Shown: positions 1 through 7,019 of the stretch, piece by piece
Layout: every line of letters starts with the position of its first letter
Position numbering within the stretch: position 1 is the first letter of the stretch
NCBI GenBank assembly: GCA_016780605.1
Contig: JADHLS010000121.1
Coordinates: forward strand, 1 to 10,026
Origin: Reyranella sp.
GTDB lineage: Bacteria; Pseudomonadota; Alphaproteobacteria; Reyranellales; Reyranellaceae
Direction: 5' to 3'
Length of the DNA: 10,026 nt
Translations under genes and position numbers: made by a program
Notes under the pieces: model-generated
What the model was told of the DNA's origin: nothing
What the model saw: the letters and a program-made list of their open reading frames with translations, nothing else
Databases searched by the model: none

Positions 1-533
1 ATCTTGCCTTCGTTTAGGCGCGGCATCAGCTCGGCGAAGTTGCAGGGGCGGAAGCGAATGTCGAGCTGCTGGCGCAGGATGTCGTCCCAGCCGTCCTTGC
101 AGGCCCCGGTCGAGCCCGGCAGGGCGAAGATGTAGGTGGCGTTGGCGACGCCGGCGACGGTGCGCGACTGCATGGTCGAGGTGCCGATCTTCTGGAAGGA
201 GATCCAGCGGAAGACCTCGCCGAAGCCCTCGATGCGCTTCTCGAACAGGCCCTCCAGGGCCTCGGGCGTGACGTCGCGGCCGGTGACGCCGGTGCCGCCC
301 GTCGTGATGACCGCCTCGATGGCGGGATCGTCGATCCACTTCTTCACCTGGGCGCGGATCTTGTCGATGTCGTCAGTGACGATGGCGCGGTCGGCGAGCT
401 TGTGGCCGTCACGGGCGATGCGCTCGACCAGCGTGTCGCCCGACTTGTCGGTTTCCAAGGTGCGGGTGTCGGACACCGTCAGCACGGCGATGTTCACCGG
501 CTTGAAGGGCTTGGATTCGTCGATCCTGTTCAT
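1..533 (-). CDS. moaB: MoaB-type molybdenum cofactor biosynthesis protein (3' end cut by window edge)
   Basis: The frame runs from an ATG at 533 to the left edge without a stop, giving 177 visible residues. It belongs to the MoaB/MogA family, which binds molybdopterin and, in MogA-type members, adenylates it before molybdenum insertion in the cytoplasm. Visible motifs are TTGGTG at residues 77-82, followed by the acidic residue of the G-R-D-V-T-P segment (D87), and FALPGST at 136-142. The stretch around EGFGEVFRW and GTSTMQSR is close to E. coli MoaB from memory. MoaB proteins are about 170-180 residues, so only a few C-terminal residues should be missing. An AGGA lies seven bases upstream of the ATG, and an in-frame stop 12 bases upstream rules out a longer form. 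The gene is divergent from the cupin gene with a 49-bp gap. Telling MoaB from MogA by function is not possible from sequence alone. Confidence 0.93.
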   Translation of the reverse strand, partial: MNRIDESKPFKPVNIAVLTVSDTRTLETDKSGDTLVERIARDGHKLADRAIVTDDIDKIRAQVKKWIDDPAIEAVITTGGTGVTGRDVTPEALEGLFEKRIEGFGEVFRWISFQKIGTSTMQSRTVAGVANATYIFALPGSTGACKDGWDDILRQQLDIRFRPCNFAELMPRLNEGK

Positions 534-582
534 GGCGTCATCCTACAACCACGACCTTGCGGCGGCGAGGCCACGGCATTAG

Positions 583-1056
583 ATGAAAGGCATGACCGAC
601 TGGAAACATGACGGCGTGCGGGTCATCCCCGCCGGATCGCTCGACACCAACACCGCCCAGACGCCGGGCATGAACCGCGCCGCGGCCATCAATTTCGCCC
701 GCGTCGGCGCCCAGAAGCTGTGGGCCGGCACGGTCACCATCCATGCCCACGCCAAGACCGGCGCCCATCATCACGGGCATCTCGAGAGCGTGATTTACGT
801 CGTGAAGGGCAAGGCGCGCATGCGCTGGGGCGACAAGCTGCAGTTCACCGCCGAGGCCGGTCCCGGCGATTTCATCTATGTGCCGCCGTATGTGCCGCAC
901 CAGGAGATCAATGCCTCCGACACGGAGCCGCTGGAATGCGTTCTGGTGCGCTCCGACAACGAGGCGGTGGCCATCAACATCGACATCGAGCCGGCCGAGA
1001 AGCCGGAGACGGTATACTGGGTCGATCCGACCCATCCGCATCCGCACAGGCACTAG
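583..1056 (+). CDS. Single-domain cupin protein with His-rich tail
   Basis: A 157-residue cytoplasmic protein with one complete cupin (double-stranded beta-helix) domain. Cupin motif 1 lies at residues 60-76, with likely metal ligands H62, H64 and E68. Motif 2 lies at 95-110, with GDFIYVPPYVPHQEIN supplying H106 as the fourth ligand. A bound divalent metal is therefore expected, but the reaction is not predictable; the protein resembles a widespread family of uncharacterised small cupins. The last nine residues (THPHPHRH region, 150-157) are His-rich and might bind metal. The start is not certain. ATG at 583 has a GAGG 12 bases upstream, while the in-frame ATG at 592 has AAAGG only one base away, so 583 is preferred. 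It is transcribed away from moaB and converges with the TIR gene, whose stop is 10 bp away. No signal peptide is visible. Confidence 0.88.
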   Translation: MKGMTDWKHDGVRVIPAGSLDTNTAQTPGMNRAAAINFARVGAQKLWAGTVTIHAHAKTGAHHHGHLESVIYVVKGKARMRWGDKLQFTAEAGPGDFIYVPPYVPHQEINASDTEPLECVLVRSDNEAVAINIDIEPAEKPETVYWVDPTHPHPHRH

Positions 1057-1066
1057 GCGGCGGCGC

Positions 1067-1978
1067 TTATGATCTCCGATGCGCCGAGAGTTCCTCTTTG
1101 ACCAGGGCGGCCAACTCCTTTTCCTGAGTAGGCCGCAGTGTAAAGTGCCGCACGCTTCTGCCGCCCCGCATAGCCGGCCACGGGCGTCGCGGATCGGTGC
1201 GAACGAAGATGACACGCCTGGCATTGGCGAGCGCCGCATCCAGCTCCAGACGAATCCACTTTGAGAGCGCCTCCTGCGGAGGAACGAGGCATATGACGAT
1301 GGATGCAGACGAGAACGTCTTGCTCAGGAAGTCTGCGAGTGGCTTTTCCTCGACAGGCAGGACATTGCCGACAGGACTCACGAAGAAGGCCGTTGTCCCA
1401 CTGGCGTCCAGCCAGAGTTTCAGTCGTTGTGCCTGCGTCCAGTCGTGGCCGCTGTAGGAAATGCAGATTTCGGGGCTGGCTTTGGCCTCGCGGGCCAGTT
1501 TCCCTACGAGCGCCAGGCCATCCGTGCGTCGTTTCCCGACCGCGGCGAGGAACCTGACCGCCGCATCTTCGCTCATGGGCTTTCGGAACGTTCCAGCATT
1601 GACAATGCTGCGAAAGCCCAGCCGCACGTTCGTGGTCAGGCTCTTGAAGGTAAGAGGACGATCCAGATTTACACGGCGATGAAGAAAGACGTGCTGATTC
1701 CAGATTGAGCCTGGAGTGCTGTCGGCCGCCACAAAATACAGCCGGCGCACGCAGCTGTGTTCCGACTTCGGAAGAAAGTCCGACTTGGGCGTGTAGAGCG
1801 CAACGATATCGCCGCGATAGAGTTTCGGGCCCGCGCCCCAATAGAGCAGTTCGTGGCTGCCCCTCACCAACGAGGTTTGAAGGCGGTCACAATACTCGCG
1901 GTCCGCCGCCGCCACGGTCGTGAGAGTGATCTGGCGAGATCGGCAAATCGCCCTGATTGACTCCAGTCCCTTGGACAT
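1067..1978 (-). CDS. PUA-like (EVE/ASCH-type) plus TIR domain protein, candidate NAD-consuming defence effector
   Basis: A 303-residue protein with two parts. Residues about 168-262 look like a TIR domain. The first strand and loop carry ISYSGHDW (173-180), a BB-loop-like segment carries SPVGN (201-205), and the alpha-C-like segment SKWIRLELDAAL has W241 and E245 in the W-x3-E spacing of catalytic TIR NADases such as SARM1. Residues about 25-135 include GDIVALYTPKS (56-66), VRRLYFVAADS and a following HRRVNLDRP strand. This strand-rich pattern resembles PUA-fold EVE or ASCH domains that bind nucleic acid; this part is less certain. No membrane segment or signal peptide is visible. ATG at 1978 is chosen over GTG at 1987 because a strong AAAGGTGG sits five bases before it and would contain the GTG. 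The gene is about 61% G+C by hand count over 1081-1980, against about 67% nearby, which suggests transfer. It lies 48 bp downstream of the dioxygenase gene in the same direction. Confidence 0.8.
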   Translation of the reverse strand: MSKGLESIRAICRSRQITLTTVAAADREYCDRLQTSLVRGSHELLYWGAGPKLYRGDIVALYTPKSDFLPKSEHSCVRRLYFVAADSTPGSIWNQHVFLHRRVNLDRPLTFKSLTTNVRLGFRSIVNAGTFRKPMSEDAAVRFLAAVGKRRTDGLALVGKLAREAKASPEICISYSGHDWTQAQRLKLWLDASGTTAFFVSPVGNVLPVEEKPLADFLSKTFSSASIVICLVPPQEALSKWIRLELDAALANARRVIFVRTDPRRPWPAMRGGRSVRHFTLRPTQEKELAALVKEELSAHRRS

Positions 1979-1983
1979 CGTTG

Positions 1984-1991
1984 CCACCTTT
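1984..1991 (-). promoter_or_regulatory. Ribosome binding site deciding the TIR gene start
   Basis: On the minus strand AAAGGTGG lies five bases before the ATG at 1978. It overlaps the alternative upstream GTG at 1987, which argues against initiation there. Confidence 0.7.
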
Positions 1992-2026
1992 CACAAGGGG
2001 CCGTCGCAACCAGCAGGTCGCGTCTC

Positions 2027-2638
2027 TCATGGAGCAGCCCGTACCTCTGCCGAGCGGTCCCAGAGGTTGGGCTGCTCTTTATTGGTATAGCCCGAGACGA
2101 AGAGTTTGGGCTCTCCCGTCTTCACGTCGAAGGTATGCCGGCGCACGGCGCCGATGTTGCCGCCATAGACGTGGATGCTGATCGAGCCCTGATCGGTGAG
2201 CGCGTTGGTCACCTGATGGATGTCGCCATCGGCGGGGATCAACAGCTCGACATCGCCCGGCTTCAGCGCGTTGAGGAGGCCTGCCTTCAGCGCGCCGGTG
2301 GCGGGATCGGGCGCGAAGTGCAGCGAAGTCTCCGAGCCGCGCAGCATGCCGACCATGCCCCACATCTGGTGATCGTGAACGGGCGTCACCGCGCCCGGCG
2401 CCCACACGAAACTCACGACGCAGAAGCGTTCGAAAGGATCGCACCACAGCAAGTTCTGGGCATAACCGTGCACGGGCACCTTGGCCGCCTGCTCGGGCAG
2501 CCAGTCGTCGTGCGACACCAGCTCGCCCAGAAGCTTGCGACCGACTTCGACGATCGCCGCCTCGTCCTTGTCCTGCCAGGCGCCGCCCACCAAGGACGTC
2601 ATGTCGGCAATGAAGCGACGAAGGCGGTCGATGCTCAT
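2027..2638 (-). CDS. Thiol dioxygenase of the cysteine/3-mercaptopropionate dioxygenase family
   Basis: A 203-residue cytoplasmic cupin of the type I cysteine dioxygenase family, non-heme iron enzymes that oxidise a thiol to a sulfinate with O2. The three-histidine iron site is visible: H88 and H90 in TPVHDHQMWGMVG and H141 in GDIHQVTN. The Ser-x-His-x-Tyr triad typical of the family is present as S154, H156 and Y158 in SISIHVYGG. The HDHQMW form of the first motif is closer, as I recall it, to bacterial 3-mercaptopropionate dioxygenases than to mammalian cysteine dioxygenase, so the substrate could be 3-mercaptopropionate or a related thiol rather than cysteine. Length is normal for the family. 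Its ATG overlaps the stop of the 84-residue gene upstream (ATGA), so translation is probably coupled. A second protein with the same fold lies nearby at 4810-7011, fused to rhodanese domains. Confidence 0.88.
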   Translation of the reverse strand: MSIDRLRRFIADMTSLVGGAWQDKDEAAIVEVGRKLLGELVSHDDWLPEQAAKVPVHGYAQNLLWCDPFERFCVVSFVWAPGAVTPVHDHQMWGMVGMLRGSETSLHFAPDPATGALKAGLLNALKPGDVELLIPADGDIHQVTNALTDQGSISIHVYGGNIGAVRRHTFDVKTGEPKLFVSGYTNKEQPNLWDRSAEVRAAP

Positions 2639-2889
2639 GGCCTACTATGACGCGACTTTGCCTTGCCGTCCTTGCGAGGCCGTGTGGAAGGATTCGGAGT
2701 CCGGGGAATCCGACCCTCGACCAGATCAGCGAGGCGCTGCAACGACGCTTCTTCGTCCCAATCATCTACCGGTCCGACGATGTCGCCGACAATCTTGAAC
2801 GTCCCTTTAGTCGCGCCCCACAGCGTCTTCGGCTTCTTGCCCGAAGCGGGCCCTTTCGCCTTGCCGTGTTTCGGGACCTTGGTAGTCAC
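2635..2889 (-). CDS. Small basic protein of unknown function, coupled to both neighbours
   Basis: I do not recognise this 84-residue protein with confidence. The GTG at 2889 overlaps the stop of the transglycosylase gene (GTGA), and its own TGA overlaps the ATG of the dioxygenase gene (ATGA). An AGGACGG before the GTG supports this start over the ATG at 2922, which would lie inside the upstream gene and lacks a good binding site. The first 30 residues are rich in Lys, Gly and Pro. A more structured middle, residues 32-55, contains LWGATKGTFKIVGDI and then an acidic VDDWDEEA. The C-terminal 20 residues are again basic and Pro-rich. The middle segment faintly resembles the toxin-binding tail of some type II antitoxins (a W/F-G-x3-KG-x-hydrophobic pattern followed by an acidic stretch), but no toxin gene adjoins it. 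The overlaps at both ends argue that it is translated. Confidence 0.7.
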   Translation of the reverse strand: MTTKVPKHGKAKGPASGKKPKTLWGATKGTFKIVGDIVGPVDDWDEEASLQRLADLVEGRIPRTPNPSTRPRKDGKAKSRHSRP

Positions 2890-4733
2890 CGCTTGCCGTC
2901 CTGCGGCGCGTAGCGCGGCCATTCATGGGCCGCGATCTGGTCGAGCGACGGCGTCGGCTGGCCGAGCCGGATCTGGTACATCCAGTAATTGGCGAGCACG
3001 CGCTGGACGAAGTCCCGGGTCTCGTTCAGCGGGATCGAGGCGATATAGAGCAACGGGTCCTGGCTGGCGTTCAATGAATTGTCCCAGCGGATGACGTTGC
3101 CCGGCCCGCCATTGTAGGCCGCGGCGGTGCGCACCAGGTTGCCGTCGACCTCGCTCAGCAGCGAGACGATATAGGCCTGCCCCAGCGCGATGTTGTTCGA
3201 CGGATCGAAGGGATTGCCGCCCGCCGTCTCCGGCGCATAGCGGTTGGAGACGAGCCGCGCGGTGCCCGGCATCAGCTGCATCAGGCCCATGGCGCCGACA
3301 AGGGAGCGTGCCTTGGGATTGAAGGCCGATTCCTGGCGCATGAAGCCCCAGACCAGCGCGCGGTCGAGCGAGTAACCGCCAGTCGGCTCCCACGGCGGCA
3401 GCGGGTACATGGCGCCGTCATAGCCCTTGATGTTGTGGCGCTGGTCCCAGTTGGCGTTGCCCACGCGCGCGCCCAGCGCCGGCAGGTTGGCCTTCAGCGC
3501 CACCGCCATGACCGTCTCGATATATTGCGGGTCGGCGTCGATCGAGGCCGCGAACAGCTCGCGCTCGGCGGCGGTCGCGGCGCCGAGCTGCATCAGGGCA
3601 AGGGCGCGCCGGCCGGCGCGATCGTTCTTCAGCACGTCGGCGCGGCGGCGGTCGAGCGCCGGCACGTTCCAGTCGGGCTCGATGCGCATGCCCAGTGCCT
3701 TCTGCGCGATCAGCCCGTGGAAGGTTCGGCCGTGCAGCGCCGCGCGCTTGAGATAGGGCGCGAACTTCTGCGGATTGCCGGCCAGCAGATTGGCGCGGCC
3801 GGCCCAGAACGAGCCCGCCGACAGGACCCATGACGAGGCCTGGTCAGGCGCGGCATCGGCCACCGCCTCGAAGCGGCGCGCCGCCTCGGCGTAGTTGCCG
3901 CTCTTGAATGCGGAAAGTCCGGCCGACCAGTTGGCGTCCGGCGGCATCGAGATCTCGACCGGCACCTGCATGCCGCGCTGGGAATCGGCCTCGAGGGCGC
4001 GGGTGCGCATGCGGCCCTTCCACAGTTCGACTTCCTGCGGGCCCAGCACGTCGACCGTCGACTTGCGGTCGAGCAGGGCGAAGGCGGCGTTGAAGCCGCC
4101 ATCGTCCGCCATGCCCTGCAGGCGCGAGCGCAGCTCGGCCGCTTGCGCCGCGTCGGCGCCTCTGGTCGTGCGGGCAGCGGCAAAGGTTGGCGACGGCTGG
4201 GCGAAGCCCACGAAGCTCGCCGGCGTGATCTCGGCCGAGCCCGGGGTGCGACGCGCCACCGCGAGCCGGTAGATCGCCGGCGCATCGGGATGGTCGTTGT
4301 AGTCCTGAAGCCACTGGGCGAGCTCGGGGAACTTGGCCTGGTAGCCGGGATTGAGCAGGCGCTGGGCGGTGACATAGCCCATCAAGGTCTTGTCCTTGAC
4401 CTGGGCGATGTCGGCGTCGGCCTGGGCGAACTGCCCCGCGCCCTGGGCCTGGAAGATGCGGCGGTAGCGGTCGCGTTCCTCCGCCTCGAGCACGGTCGGC
4501 AGGTCGGGCACGACGGCGATCTCGTCGAGCTCGATCACGGGCGGCGGCGGCACGAAGACCGGCCGTTGAGGCGTCACCTTGGCGGCTGGCTTGGCGGCCG
4601 TGGTCGCCGCGGCCGGCTTGGCGGCGGCGGGCTTGGCGGGCGGCTTCGGCTTGGTCTGGGTCTGCGCGAAAGCCGAGGCCACCAGCATCGTCGCGGCTGC
4701 GCCCAGCGCGACGACGGAGACGACGTATTTCAT
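2886..4733 (-). CDS. slt: Soluble lytic murein transglycosylase (Slt70-like, GH23)
   Basis: A 615-residue exported enzyme expected to cleave the MurNAc-GlcNAc bond of peptidoglycan in the periplasm, forming 1,6-anhydro ends. Residues 1-23 form a signal peptide (positively charged start, hydrophobic core, AFA before Q24). Residues about 28-58 are a low-complexity Lys/Ala/Pro linker. A long, mostly helical region follows, matching the superhelical U/L domains of Slt70. The GH23 catalytic domain is at about 455-600: catalytic Glu E468 in MRQESAFNP, GAMGLMQLMPGTA at 480-492, and AYNGGPGN at 539-546. Length fits the family. The frame is open further upstream, but starting at 4733 gives a clean signal peptide; the binding site before it is weak. 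It is divergent from the dioxygenase-rhodanese gene with a 76-bp gap, and heads a coupled trio with the two genes downstream. Confidence 0.93.
   Translation of the reverse strand: MKYVVSVVALGAAATMLVASAFAQTQTKPKPPAKPAAAKPAAATTAAKPAAKVTPQRPVFVPPPPVIELDEIAVVPDLPTVLEAEERDRYRRIFQAQGAGQFAQADADIAQVKDKTLMGYVTAQRLLNPGYQAKFPELAQWLQDYNDHPDAPAIYRLAVARRTPGSAEITPASFVGFAQPSPTFAAARTTRGADAAQAAELRSRLQGMADDGGFNAAFALLDRKSTVDVLGPQEVELWKGRMRTRALEADSQRGMQVPVEISMPPDANWSAGLSAFKSGNYAEAARRFEAVADAAPDQASSWVLSAGSFWAGRANLLAGNPQKFAPYLKRAALHGRTFHGLIAQKALGMRIEPDWNVPALDRRRADVLKNDRAGRRALALMQLGAATAAERELFAASIDADPQYIETVMAVALKANLPALGARVGNANWDQRHNIKGYDGAMYPLPPWEPTGGYSLDRALVWGFMRQESAFNPKARSLVGAMGLMQLMPGTARLVSNRYAPETAGGNPFDPSNNIALGQAYIVSLLSEVDGNLVRTAAAYNGGPGNVIRWDNSLNASQDPLLYIASIPLNETRDFVQRVLANYWMYQIRLGQPTPSLDQIAAHEWPRYAPQDGKR
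4560..4652 (-). repeat. Low-complexity Lys/Ala/Pro coding repeat in the transglycosylase linker
   Basis: Short irregular repeats of the KPAAA type (residues about 28-58 of the transglycosylase) follow the signal peptide. Such linkers are common after export signals in periplasmic wall enzymes. The underlying DNA repeats GGCGG/GGCTTG units and could vary in length by slippage. Confidence 0.6.
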
Positions 4734-4781
4734 GGCGATACCGTACGGGCACTTGCCATGGGGCGACAAGCACCGGATGGC

Positions 4782-4787
4782 TATACT
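4782..4787 (+). promoter_or_regulatory. Possible -10 element for the dioxygenase-rhodanese gene
   Basis: TATACT lies 22 bases upstream of the ATG at 4810, inside the 76-bp divergent gap. The best upstream -35 match, TTGCCA at 4753-4758, is 23 bases away, too far for a standard spacer. This is therefore only a candidate and would imply a very short leader. Confidence 0.3.
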
Positions 4788-4799
4788 GACCGCCAAATC

Positions 4800-4806
4800 G
4801 GAGGAG
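4800..4806 (+). promoter_or_regulatory. Strong ribosome binding site deciding the start at 4810
   Basis: GGAGGAG followed by AAT and then ATG. The frame is open far upstream, inside the opposing transglycosylase gene, so this site is the main reason for starting at 4810. Confidence 0.8.
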
Positions 4807-4809
4807 AAT

Positions 4810-7011
4810 ATGACCCTGCATCAGGAACGCGCCGCCGCCGTGAGGCAGCTGGTCGACCAGACCCGGGCCATCGAGAAGACCGGCGTGACGCGCGCCAACC
4901 TGGAGAAGATCGGCGGGCTGCTGGCCTCGCTCGCTGCCCGCGCCGAGCTCTTCCCGCAGGCGGAGTTCCCACTGGGCGCCGACGGCGGCATCTACCGCCT
5001 GGCCGAGGATCCCGACCATCGCTTCGCGCTCTATGCCTCGGCGGGCGGCGCCGGCAAGAAGGTGCCGCCGCACAATCACACGACCTGGGCGATCATCGCG
5101 GGCGTGCACGGCGCCGAGCGCAACGTGGTCTACGACCGGCTGGACAACGGTGCGCGCCCCGACTTCGTGCAGCTGCACGAGGCGCCGGCCAAGGAGAAGA
5201 CTCTCAAGCGCGGCGACGTCATCTGCTACCTGCCCGAGGACTTCCATCACATCGAGACGCCCGCCGGCTCGGGCGACGCGCTACATCTTCATTTCTATGG
5301 CTTGAGCCTGGAGCACCTGCCCGACCGCGTGTCGGTCGACATGGCGACAGGCAATGCCAAGCGCTTCATGGCCAAGGCCAGGATCCTGACGCCACTACTC
5401 GACGTGAGACAGGTCAAGGCGATGCTGAAGTCGGGCGAGATCTTCGCCTTCTTCGACGTGCGCGAGGAAGGCGAGTTCTCGATCCAGGGCCATCCGCTGT
5501 TCGCGACACCGCTGCCGCTGTCGCGGCTGGAGCCCCGGGCGCTCGCCCTGCTGCCCGATCCGCACACTCGCATCGTGCTGATGGACAGCGGTGACGAGGC
5601 CCAGGATCCGCAATGGGCAGGCCGCGCCAATCGCGCCGCTGCCAAGCTCTCCGAGCTCGGCTACACCAACGTCGCCGTCATGAAAGGCGGCCTGAAAGCC
5701 TGGCGCGATGCCGGTTGCGAGGTGTTCACCGGAGTCAACGTGCCCTCCAAGGCGTTCGGCGAGGTGGTCGAGCACGAGAACGACACGCCGCGCATCGACG
5801 CCGCCGACCTGCAGAAGCTGGTCGATGCCAAGACCGACCTGGTGATCCTGGATTCGCGGCCGATGCCCGAGTTCAACAACATGTCGATCCCGGGCGGCAT
5901 CGATTGCCCCGGCGCCGAGCTGGTCTATCGCGTGAAGGACCTGGCGCCCAATCCCGAGACGCTGGTGGTGGTGAATTGCGCCGGCCGCACGCGCTCGATC
6001 ATCGGCGCGCAGTCGCTGATCAATGCCGGCCTGCCCAACAAGGTGATCGCGCTGAAGAACGGCACCATGGGCTGGCATCTCGCCGGTCTCAAGGTGGCGC
6101 GCGGCGAGACCAAGAGCTTCGGGTCGCAGGGACCGGAAGCGGCGAAGTTCGCCCAGGCCGCGGCGGCCAACATCGCCAAGAAGATGAACATCGAGAAGAT
6201 CGACAAGGCGGGCCTGGCCAAGCTCGAGGCGAGAGGCGGCCCGCTCTACAAGCTCGACGTGCGCGATCCCGCCGAATATGCGCAGGGCCACATAAAAGGC
6301 TTCCGCCATGCCGCGGGTGGCCAGCTGGTGCAGGCGACCGACCAGTATGTCGGGGCGCGCCACGCCACCATCGTGCTGCACGACAATGACGGCGTGCGCG
6401 CGACCATGACGGCGCACTGGCTGATGCAGATGAACTGGAACGAGGTCTACATCCTCGACCATAAGCCCGCGCCGAGCGAGCTCACGACCGAGGCCGAGCC
6501 GCGCTTCCCCCAGGGCTTCACGATGCCAACGCCCGCGACCATGGCGCCGGCGGAGCTTTCAAAGTCGCTGGAGCAGGCGCTGGTGATCGATCTCGACACC
6601 AGCCTGCGCTATCGCGACGGCCACGTGCCGGGCGCGTGGTTCGCCGTGCGCGCGGGGCTCGCCAAAAGCATTCCCGAGATGCTGGCCAAGCAGAAGGGCG
6701 TCTCTTGCATCGTGCTGGTGTCGCCGGACGGTGAGATCGCAGCCCTCGCCGCGGCCGAGGCGGCGGAGGCTGCCAACGGTTTGCCGGTGGTGGTTCTCGC
6801 GGGCGGCATGAAGGCCTGGCGCGCCGCCAAGCTTCCGATCGAAACGGGACACACGCGGATGGCCGATCCGCCGACCGACGTGTGGTACCGGCCCTATGAC
6901 TTCAAAGATAATGTCGAGGCCGCGATGCGGCAGTACCTCGAATGGGAAGTCGATCTCGTGCCGCAGGTAGCGCGCGACGGCGATGCGGCGTTCAGGGTGG
7001 TGAAGCTTTAG
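4810..7011 (+). CDS. Thiol-dioxygenase-like cupin fused to four rhodanese domains
   Basis: A 733-residue protein without signal peptide or membrane segments. The N-terminal 190 residues form a cysteine-dioxygenase-like cupin: H88 and H90 in VPPHNHTTWAIIAG, the pair H146/H147 in PEDFHHIET, and HLHFY at 159-163, which aligns with the Ser-His-Tyr triad of the family but has His (H159) in place of Ser. Four rhodanese-like domains follow: about 196-307, 327-435, 463-552 and 577-680. Only the second has the active-site cysteine loop (C390 in VVNCAGRTRS). The equivalent loops of the others read LMDSGDE, LHDNDGV and LVSPDGE, with no cysteine, so they are probably structural or binding modules. Rhodanese domains move sulfane sulfur as an enzyme persulfide, so the fusion suggests paired oxidation and transfer of thiol sulfur. 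The exact substrate is unknown. It is divergent from the transglycosylase gene. Confidence 0.88.
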   Translation: MTLHQERAAAVRQLVDQTRAIEKTGVTRANLEKIGGLLASLAARAELFPQAEFPLGADGGIYRLAEDPDHRFALYASAGGAGKKVPPHNHTTWAIIAGVHGAERNVVYDRLDNGARPDFVQLHEAPAKEKTLKRGDVICYLPEDFHHIETPAGSGDALHLHFYGLSLEHLPDRVSVDMATGNAKRFMAKARILTPLLDVRQVKAMLKSGEIFAFFDVREEGEFSIQGHPLFATPLPLSRLEPRALALLPDPHTRIVLMDSGDEAQDPQWAGRANRAAAKLSELGYTNVAVMKGGLKAWRDAGCEVFTGVNVPSKAFGEVVEHENDTPRIDAADLQKLVDAKTDLVILDSRPMPEFNNMSIPGGIDCPGAELVYRVKDLAPNPETLVVVNCAGRTRSIIGAQSLINAGLPNKVIALKNGTMGWHLAGLKVARGETKSFGSQGPEAAKFAQAAAANIAKKMNIEKIDKAGLAKLEARGGPLYKLDVRDPAEYAQGHIKGFRHAAGGQLVQATDQYVGARHATIVLHDNDGVRATMTAHWLMQMNWNEVYILDHKPAPSELTTEAEPRFPQGFTMPTPATMAPAELSKSLEQALVIDLDTSLRYRDGHVPGAWFAVRAGLAKSIPEMLAKQKGVSCIVLVSPDGEIAALAAAEAAEAANGLPVVVLAGGMKAWRAAKLPIETGHTRMADPPTDVWYRPYDFKDNVEAAMRQYLEWEVDLVPQVARDGDAAFRVVKL

Positions 7012-7019
7012 CCATCAAT

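Noticed and set aside
538..1239. 233-codon minus-strand open frame covering the cupin gene
   Set aside because: It overlaps the cupin gene with both cupin motifs intact and the end of the TIR gene; no domain seen.
3844..5250. Long open frame (468 codons) on the minus strand spanning the divergent gap
   Set aside because: It overlaps the transglycosylase and rhodanese-fusion genes, both with clear motifs. It is Arg/Gly/Ala-rich with no recognisable domain, as expected for a high-GC shadow frame.
4143..5594. Long open frame (483 codons) on the plus strand
   Set aside because: Same reason: it overlaps two genes with catalytic motifs, and its translation is low-complexity Arg/Gly-rich.
5395..6462. 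355-codon open frame antisense to the rhodanese fusion
   Set aside because: It mirrors codon structure of the real gene, has no binding site or domain, and a real gene with C390 motif occupies the region.
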